The translations under genes and the position numbers were made by a program. A stretch of DNA of 5,008 nucleotides from Cytophagales bacterium (GTDB taxonomy: Bacteria; Bacteroidota; Bacteroidia; Cytophagales; JAAEPT01). The notes below the pieces were generated by a model, which saw only the letters and a program-made list of their open reading frames with translations, was not told where the DNA came from and ran no database searches. The DNA lies in the NCBI GenBank assembly GCA_011524675.1, contig WTJX01000161.1, positions 2,279-7,286 on the forward strand. The letters are read 5' to 3'. The first letter of the stretch is position 1; the number at the start of each line of letters is the position of its first letter. Positions 1 through 3,578 of the stretch are shown piece after piece.

Positions 1-55
1 ACCTCTAATCACTATCAAACATTCATTCTTTTCCAGTAAAGGCATATACAAGCAA
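1..55. repeat. 55-bp direct repeat, copy 1
   Basis: Bases 1-55 are identical to 207-261, with no mismatch. The match ends at 55/261 (next base G versus A). It may extend left of base 1, which cannot be seen. The unit includes CATTCATTC and CCAGTAAAGGCATATACAAG. No coding potential, inverted ends or transposase were seen, so this looks like a recent local duplication or a dispersed intergenic repeat. Confidence 0.9.
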
Positions 56-160
56 GATGTACAACACTCCATTATTCATTATACATTATTAATTCTTCAT
101 TAGTCGGTTAAACCCGTTTAGTTCTTATGCAGGTAAAAAAATGGTAAATCATAACTCAAC

Positions 161-230
161 ACTCATAACCCATAACTCATAACCCATAACTCAATATTAA
201 TCACTAACCTCTAATCACTATCAAACATTC
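161..230. repeat. Decaying 14-bp tandem array
   Basis: Two perfect units ACTCATAACCCATA lie at 161-174 and 175-188. In the same 14-bp register follow ACTCAATATTAATC (189-202), ACTAACCTCTAATC (203-216) and ACTATCAAACATTC (217-230). Each begins with ACT, and the last three end in ATC or TTC. The 9-mer TAATCACTA also recurs exactly 14 bp apart (198-206, 212-220). Bases 147-160 may be a further degenerate unit. The perfect core is certain; reading the last units as diverged copies is inference. Confidence 0.7.
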
Positions 231-261
231 ATTCTTTTCCAGTAAAGGCATATACAAGCAA
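207..261. repeat. 55-bp direct repeat, copy 2
   Basis: This is identical to bases 1-55, and the two copies start 206 bp apart. The first part of the copy also falls in the 14-bp register of the array just upstream (161-230), so the period-14 array and the 55-bp duplication overlap here. Confidence 0.9.
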
Positions 262-278
262 ATTCTTCTGTCTTCTGT

Positions 279-342
279 CTCAAAGTCTTAAAATCTCAAA
301 GTCTTAAAATCTCAAAGTCTTAAAATCTCAAAGTCTTAAAAT
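279..342. repeat. Four perfect copies of a 16-bp tandem repeat
   Basis: The unit CTCAAAGTCTTAAAAT occurs four times in a row without a mismatch, at 279-294, 295-310, 311-326 and 327-342. A doubled 7-mer TTCTGTC comes just before it (266-279). Perfect identity suggests recent slippage, so copy number may vary between strains. The array ends 27 bp before the -33 element of the rplU promoter. Confidence 0.95.
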
Positions 343-357
343 CTTTTTATAAAAAGA
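342..357. repeat. 16-bp perfect palindrome before the rplU promoter
   Basis: TCTTTTTATAAAAAGA reads the same on both strands. It begins at the last base of the 16-bp tandem array and ends 12 bp before the rplU -33 element. It could be a protein-binding site or a simple AT-rich by-product of the neighbouring repeats. Being all A/T in its core, it would make only a weak hairpin. Confidence 0.6.
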
Positions 358-369
358 AATAGTCAATCA

Positions 370-401
370 TTTGGAGTTTGTTTTACAAAAAACTAATTTT
401 G
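370..401 (+). promoter_or_regulatory. Bacteroidota-type promoter for rplU-rpmA
   Basis: TTTG at 370-373, a 20-bp spacer, then TAATTTTG at 394-401 match the Bacteroidota -33 TTTG and -7 TAnnTTTG consensus exactly. Transcription should begin near 405-409, giving a short leader of about 16-20 nt before the ATG at 425. This placement argues against the longer in-frame reading from the TTG at 371, which would lie inside the promoter. Confidence 0.75.
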
Positions 402-424
402 CAACCCAATTTAATTATACGACA

Positions 425-742
425 ATGTACGCAATTGTAGAGATCGCAGGTAAGCAATATAAAGTAGAAGAAAAGCAAGAACTATACGTAGATAAGTTAA
501 GCGACGTAGAAGAAGGTTCTAAGATTGACTTTGAGAAAGTATTATTAGTTGATAATGATGGTACTGTCTCTGTTGGTACTCCTACTGTGAGCGGAGCATC
601 TGTCAGTGCAGAGGTTATTGCCGAAAGCGTGAAAGATGATACTGTGGTCGTATTTAAGAAAAAAAGAAGAAAAGGATATGCTGTAAGAAATGGTCACAGA
701 CAGCAATATACCAAACTTTCTATTCAAGGAATCAAAGCTTAG
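425..742 (+). CDS. rplU: 50S ribosomal protein L21 (bL21)
   Basis: A 105-aa protein starting MYAIVEIAGKQYKV, the hallmark N-terminus of bL21. It has the conserved basic motif FKKKRRKGY at residues 77-85, followed by NGHRQ (89-93), which binds 23S rRNA. Full length for the family (about 100-105 aa). bL21 is a structural 50S protein contacting 23S rRNA and bL20. The frame stays open upstream to a TTG at 371, adding 18 residues, but those have no family counterpart and overlap the promoter, so the ATG at 425 is chosen. No Shine-Dalgarno precedes it; the leader is AT-rich with A at -3, usual for Bacteroidota. It is followed 48 bp later by rpmA in the standard rplU-rpmA order. Confidence 0.97.
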   Translation: MYAIVEIAGKQYKVEEKQELYVDKLSDVEEGSKIDFEKVLLVDNDGTVSVGTPTVSGASVSAEVIAESVKDDTVVVFKKKRRKGYAVRNGHRQQYTKLSIQGIKA

Positions 743-790
743 TTTAAGCTAATTACATATTATATTACATCACAAAAAAAGTATTAGACA

Positions 791-1054
791 ATGGCACATA
801 AAAAAGGAGTCGGTAGTTCTAAAAACGGTAGAGAGTCCGAAAGTAAACGTTTAGGAGTAAAAATTTACGGTGGTCAATCTATCGTAGCTGGTAACATCAT
901 CGTAAGACAAAGAGGTACTTCTCACCACCCTGGAGACAATGTAGGTATGGGTAAAGATCATACTCTATTTGCACTTACAGATGGTACTGTACAGTTCAAG
1001 AAAGGATTCAAAGGAAGATCTTTTGTTTCTGTTGTTCCTGCTACTGTAGCATAG
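791..1054 (+). CDS. rpmA: 50S ribosomal protein L27 (bL27)
   Basis: An 87-aa full-length bL27. It starts MAHKKGVGSSKNGRES, whose flexible N-terminus reaches the peptidyl transferase centre in known ribosomes, and carries the conserved RQRGTSHHPGDNVGMGKDHT segment (residues 39-58) and the LTDGTVQF strand. There is no extra N-terminal leader of the kind cut by the Prp protease in Firmicutes, so ordinary Met removal is expected. No Shine-Dalgarno is seen; an A-rich tract precedes the ATG. No separate TAnnTTTG promoter appears in the 48-bp gap after rplU, so it is probably co-transcribed. Transcription should stop at the hairpin 19 bp past the stop codon. Confidence 0.97.
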   Translation: MAHKKGVGSSKNGRESESKRLGVKIYGGQSIVAGNIIVRQRGTSHHPGDNVGMGKDHTLFALTDGTVQFKKGFKGRSFVSVVPATVA

Positions 1055-1073
1055 TACATTACAAAAAAATTAT

Positions 1074-1109
1074 AAAAAAAGCTGTTATTACCCAATAACA
1101 GCTTTTTTT
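1074..1109. terminator. Bidirectional terminator between rpmA and coaE
   Basis: A 9-bp stem GCTGTTATT (1081-1089) / AATAACAGC (1094-1102) with loop ACCC is flanked by seven A (1074-1080) and seven T (1103-1109). This makes a classic intrinsic terminator on both strands. It serves rplU-rpmA on the plus strand and coaE on the minus strand. The coaE stop codon (1088-1090) and its last residues KKAVIG are encoded within the hairpin and its A/T flank. Confidence 0.9.
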
Positions 1110-1696
1110 ATGTCCGCTATCACCGTATTTATCTGAGTGAGTATAAGCTCTCGTTCATCATTTTGTATGATGTAGTCAGCTTTTTCTATTTTTTTATCAT
1201 CACTCCATTGTTTATCCATGATGGCGAGCACATCCTTCTCGGTTCTATGGCTATCTCTTTGTAATATCCTTTGCAACTTTAATTTTAAGGGAGAGCAAAC
1301 AACAATTAATTTATCTACACTTTTGTAACTGCCACTTTCTAGTAATAAGGCAGCTTCTTTTGCTACTATGGGATAATGACTATGTGTTGCACACCAGTTG
1401 TCAAAAGATTTTTTGACCGCAGGATGCACCAAAGCATTGAGCTGTGTCAGTTTATCGGCATCGGAAAAGACTTGCTTGGCTAGATATGTCCTGTTGAGCT
1501 TATGTTGCTGGTCATAAGCTTCATTACCAAAGGCTTTCTTTAGTTGAGCTATGAGGTCGTGGTCGTTTCCCATCACATACTTTGCTTGCTCATCGGCATA
1601 GTATATAGGAATGTCCATAAGAGAGAAAATAGTACAGATAAGAGACTTTCCTGAGCCTATGCCTCCTGTAACGCCTAAAACAATTGATTTTTGCAT
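1088..1696 (-). CDS. coaE: Dephospho-CoA kinase
   Basis: A 202-aa cytosolic enzyme that phosphorylates the 3'-hydroxyl of dephospho-CoA with ATP, the last step of coenzyme A synthesis. Visible signatures are a Walker A P-loop GGIGSGKS (residues 11-18), YYADEQAK with Asp35 at the family's conserved DAD position, LVHPAV containing the conserved His-Pro, KEAALLLESG as the core strand and substrate-binding segment, QRDSHRTE in the lid region, and the C-terminal KADYIIQND typical of the family. Length is normal (about 195-210 aa). No Shine-Dalgarno precedes the ATG. It is convergent with rpmA. A terminator hairpin ends only 11 nt before its start codon, so it is probably not simply co-transcribed with the lipoprotein gene upstream; its own promoter is not evident. 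Confidence 0.95.
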   Translation of the reverse strand: MQKSIVLGVTGGIGSGKSLICTIFSLMDIPIYYADEQAKYVMGNDHDLIAQLKKAFGNEAYDQQHKLNRTYLAKQVFSDADKLTQLNALVHPAVKKSFDNWCATHSHYPIVAKEAALLLESGSYKSVDKLIVVCSPLKLKLQRILQRDSHRTEKDVLAIMDKQWSDDKKIEKADYIIQNDERELILTQINTVIADIKKAVIG

Positions 1697-1707
1697 AGGG
1701 TAAAAAT

Positions 1708-1738
1708 AAAAAAGGCTGTGTTATACACAGCCTTTTTT
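1708..1738 (-). terminator. Terminator between the lipoprotein gene and coaE
   Basis: GGCTGTGT (1714-1721) pairs with ACACAGCC (1725-1732) around a 3-nt loop (or 7 bp with a 5-nt loop). It is flanked by six A (1708-1713) and six T (1733-1738). Read on the minus strand it is a strong intrinsic terminator 50 nt after the lipoprotein stop codon. By symmetry it could also stop plus-strand transcripts. It ends 11 nt before the coaE ATG, so it separates the two minus-strand genes. Confidence 0.85.
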
Positions 1739-1754
1739 AGTAACTTTTTTGTAA

Positions 1755-1791
1755 TTGCTCTGCTAAGAGCAACTTTAGAATATACTCTTAG
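1755..1791 (-). promoter_or_regulatory. Mutually exclusive hairpins after the lipoprotein gene
   Basis: TTGCTCT (1755-1761) can pair with AGAGCAA (1766-1772) around GCTA. Alternatively CTAAGAG (1763-1769) can pair with CTCTTAG (1785-1791). The two 7-bp stems share bases 1766-1769, so they cannot form together. The second stem includes the lipoprotein stop codon (1788-1790). Neither stem has a following T-run, so neither is a terminator alone; a strong terminator lies 17 bp further on. The pairing is seen in sequence; a switching role is inference. Confidence 0.35.
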
Positions 1792-2018
1792 TGAGTAGCT
1801 TCTTCAACTGCTGCTTCTGCTGCTTCTACTTCTTTGGTTGCTTCTTCTACCAAAGAATCCGCTTTTTCTTCAGCTACTTGCTCTACAGTCTCAGCAACAG
1901 TGTTTGCTGCTTCTTGTGCTGTAGTCTCAGCTTCTGCTGCATTTTGACCACTGTTACAAGATACTACTGATAGAGAAGCTACAGCTGCTATAGCAACTAC
2001 TAAAATTGACTTTTTCAT
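1788..2018 (-). CDS. Small acidic Ala/Glu-rich lipoprotein, function unknown
   Basis: A 76-aa predicted lipoprotein. The signal peptide has a basic start (MKKS), a hydrophobic core (residues 5-19) and lipobox VVSC, with Cys21 as the lipidated residue. The mature 56 residues contain about 14 Glu, 1 Asp and 15 Ala but only 2 Lys and no aromatic residue, Pro or second Cys. This suggests one long, highly charged amphipathic helix or coiled coil, with loose repeats of EEA, VEEAT and AAE. After Cys comes NSG rather than the acidic/basic export signal seen in many Bacteroidota surface lipoproteins, so a periplasm-facing location is more likely (inference). The gene stands alone between apparent terminators and may be monocistronic. 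No family recognised. Signal peptide confident; function unknown. Confidence 0.85.
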   Translation of the reverse strand: MKKSILVVAIAAVASLSVVSCNSGQNAAEAETTAQEAANTVAETVEQVAEEKADSLVEEATKEVEAAEAAVEEATH

Positions 2019-2050
2019 AACTTATTTGTAATTATTTATTAAATACATCC

Positions 2051-2066
2051 CTTAATGTACTTAATG
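2051..2066. repeat. Tandem 7-mer upstream of the lipoprotein gene
   Basis: CTTAATG occurs at 2051-2057 and 2060-2066, separated by TA (9-bp period). It lies 33-48 bp upstream of the lipoprotein start codon, where a promoter or regulator site would sit. No clear TAnnTTTG box was found in the same interval. It could be an operator half-site pair or chance in AT-rich DNA. Confidence 0.3.
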
Positions 2067-2081
2067 AAAAAAGGTAACCCT

Positions 2082-2111
2082 AAAAAAAAATATTTTTTAT
2101 GAAAAATATTT
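2082..2111 (-). terminator. Possible AT-only terminator after the 167-aa gene
   Basis: AAATATTTTT (2088-2097) pairs with AAAAATATTT (2102-2111) around a 4-nt loop. On the minus strand it is followed by six further T (plus-strand A at 2082-2087). The hairpin overlaps the stop codon at 2097-2099. The stem has no G-C pair, so it would be weak. Position at the end of the redox gene group supports a terminator; composition alone could produce it. Confidence 0.4.
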
Positions 2112-2600
2112 TGCCATCCAAGTTTGTTCCGCTTTTAGCAACCAAGATTGTTTGAGCTCACCCAAAGAGGTAACTTGATTATTATAGACAAGTGTATCTT
2201 TTTTGATGATAGAAGAAGTTACGGCTTCTTTCACTTTTCTAAAATCTATGGTGTGTATTTCGTTGGCATCGTTAGCCGTTTGATAAGCTATTTGAGATTT
2301 ATCTAACAGGTCTATTCCCAAAGTAGCGCCTAACTCTTTGATGACTTTGACAGAAGAGTCAATGGAACACCCACTAGCTCCCGATACACTTTCATCTACT
2401 CCCAGTACTATAAAATAATCATACAACACTGCAAAGTCTGCATGTAATGCGTCTCCATGACTTTTCCATGCCTGCATAAACTCTGAAAGCACACTTTCTA
2501 TGTGTGTATTCTCGTCGGCTGTAAATGGTCTATGAGACTGATACACCCATACCTTAGCCGTATCTGGTAATGCTATTACGGTGTTTGTTTCTATTGTCAT
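2097..2600 (-). CDS. Conserved uncharacterised protein, often mislabelled ABC transporter ATPase
   Basis: A 167-aa soluble protein with no signal peptide or membrane segment. Its layout matches a Bacteroidota family I know as commonly annotated 'ABC transporter ATPase': VWVYQSHRPFT near the N-terminus (residues 17-27), an amphipathic helix with FMQAWKSHG (41-49), a hydrophobic strand YFIVLGVDE (62-70), then the signature GASGCSIDSS (74-83) with the only cysteine, Cys78. There is no Walker A, Walker B or ABC signature motif, so the ATPase label looks wrong. The ATG comes 1 nt after the stop of the CCG-domain gene, preceded by AAAGGA, so translation is probably coupled. This context suggests a job tied to the Fe-S electron-transfer proteins, for example assembly, thiol chemistry or regulation, but that is inference. 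Function unknown. Confidence 0.85.
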   Translation of the reverse strand: MTIETNTVIALPDTAKVWVYQSHRPFTADENTHIESVLSEFMQAWKSHGDALHADFAVLYDYFIVLGVDESVSGASGCSIDSSVKVIKELGATLGIDLLDKSQIAYQTANDANEIHTIDFRKVKEAVTSSIIKKDTLVYNNQVTSLGELKQSWLLKAEQTWMAKYFS

Positions 2601-2601
2601 A

Positions 2602-3387
2602 CTATAATCCTTTATCTAGTGCTACTAGTTCTGCTAAATCATATATTTTCAATTCTTCTTCTTTGTTGTGGTGTTTCATGCCATCGCGAAGCATCAACAT
2701 ACAGAAAGGACATGCTGCTGCAACGATATTAGCGCCTGTTTCTATGGCTTCGCCTGCTCTCTCATGATGTATCTCACTTGTACCTTTCTCTGACTCTTTG
2801 AATATTTGCGCTCCACCTGCACCACAACATAAGCCTGTGGTCTTGCAGCGTTTCATCTCTACCAAGTCTGCATCCAATACCTCTAATACTTGCCTTGGTG
2901 CTTCATAGATATTATTTGCTCTCCCAAGATAGCAAGAATCATGATAGGTGATTCTCTTCCCTTTGAATACGCCTCCGCCTTCAAGCTTTATTTTGCCTTG
3001 ATCTATCAATGTTTGGAGATAGGTAGCATGGTGTATCACCTCATAATCTCCTCCTAGTTCTGGGTATTCATTTTTGATGGTATTGAAACAATGAGGACAT
3101 GCGGTTACTATTTTTTTTACGTTGTAGGTATTGAGTACTTCAATGTTTGCAGCAGCTTGCATCTGAAACAAAAACTCATTCCCAGCCCTTCTTGCAGGGT
3201 CTCCCGTACAGCTTTCTTCGGGTCCCAAGACGGCAAAGTCTATTTCTAGATGTTGCAATATCTTAGCAAAGGCTATGGTTACTTTTTTATATCTATCATC
3301 ATATGAGCCTGCACAACCTACCCAAAAAAGGATTTCGGGAGTTTTGCCTTCGGCAGCCATATCTGACATTAATTTTATTTTACTCAT
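2602..3387 (-). CDS. Two-CCG-domain Fe-S oxidoreductase (HdrB/LutA-like)
   Basis: A 261-aa cytosolic protein with two cysteine-rich CCG domains (CX31-38 CC/CX33-34 CXXC type), the fold of HdrB, LutA/LldE and the GlpC C-terminus. Domain 1 has Cys25, Cys60 (in ESCTGDPARRAGNE, where Thr61 replaces the usual second Cys) and Cys97-x2-Cys100 (ACPHC). Domain 2 has Cys152 (HDSCYLGR), Cys187-Cys188 (GLCCGAGGAQ) and Cys226-x2-Cys229 (ACPFC). CCG domains in HdrB bind noncubane [4Fe-4S] clusters at the disulfide active site. It lacks ferredoxin-type CxxCxxCxxxCP motifs; those are in the membrane protein encoded 191 bp upstream, so the pair resembles a split HdrC/HdrB or FadF-type enzyme. Substrate unknown: lactate utilisation (LutA) is less likely since no lutB or lutC lies beside it. 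No Shine-Dalgarno at the ATG. Confidence 0.9.
   Translation of the reverse strand: MSKIKLMSDMAAEGKTPEILFWVGCAGSYDDRYKKVTIAFAKILQHLEIDFAVLGPEESCTGDPARRAGNEFLFQMQAAANIEVLNTYNVKKIVTACPHCFNTIKNEYPELGGDYEVIHHATYLQTLIDQGKIKLEGGGVFKGKRITYHDSCYLGRANNIYEAPRQVLEVLDADLVEMKRCKTTGLCCGAGGAQIFKESEKGTSEIHHERAGEAIETGANIVAAACPFCMLMLRDGMKHHNKEEELKIYDLAELVALDKGL
2608..2613 (-). promoter_or_regulatory. Shine-Dalgarno-like site for the 167-aa gene
   Basis: AAAGGA on the minus strand lies 7 nt before the ATG at 2600, inside the last codons of the CCG-domain gene. The other start codons in this window lack such a site, as is usual in Bacteroidota, where the anti-Shine-Dalgarno is largely sequestered. It supports the chosen start and possible reinitiation across the 1-nt gap. 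Confidence 0.5.
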
Positions 3388-3578
3388 ATTTTTTTGTGGT
3401 GGTAGTAGAAGGTGTATCTAATAAAGTAGTCGTGCTACAAGATGGTTTTAGCAAAGCACCTTGTATATAGACGATGATTTTGAAGTTTTGAAAGCCTTGA
3501 CTAAGGGCAAAATCTCAATTATAGAAAATCTTCTGCTAGTAAATTTAAGTAGTTATTTGATTTTATTAATTCAATTTA

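Larger units (their letters stand above)
1..369. other. Repeat-rich intergenic region upstream of rplU
   Basis: No convincing coding frame was seen on either strand. The stretch is low-complexity and AT-rich. From left to right it has copy 1 of a 55-bp direct repeat (1-55), a simple ATT/CATT-rich tract (about 71-102), a less repetitive piece (103-146), a period-14 array (161-230) running into copy 2 of the 55-bp repeat (207-261), a doubled 7-mer TTCTGTC (266-279), a 16-bp tandem array (279-342) and a palindrome (342-357). Such accordion-like noncoding DNA is common between Bacteroidota genes. The left end of the repeat region lies outside the window. Confidence 0.75.

Noticed and set aside
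1..342. Possible CRISPR array from the regular repeats
   Set aside because: The units are 14-16 bp in uninterrupted tandem or a 55-bp pair, with no unique spacers of constant length and no cas genes.
545..727. Minus-strand open frame of 60 codons
   Set aside because: It lies entirely inside rplU on the opposite strand, and the translation resembles no protein family.
736..750. Small hairpin AGCTTA/TAAGCT over the rplU stop codon
   Set aside because: Only 6 bp with a 3-nt loop and no T-run, so it is unlikely to terminate or attenuate; probably chance.
2570..2767. Plus-strand open frame of 65 codons
   Set aside because: It is antisense to the CCG-domain gene and the start of the 167-aa gene, both of which have clear coding support.
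2602..3387. LutA of a lactate utilisation operon
   Set aside because: Domain content fits, but no LutB or LutC gene is adjacent and the neighbour is a membrane HdrC-like protein, so the specific name is not supported.
3376..3510. Minus-strand open frame of about 43 codons in the gap before the CCG gene, overlapping its start
   Set aside because: It has no ATG start after the preceding TGA stop (a TTG is the only weak choice) and no recognisable similarity; too short to support as a gene or gene remnant.
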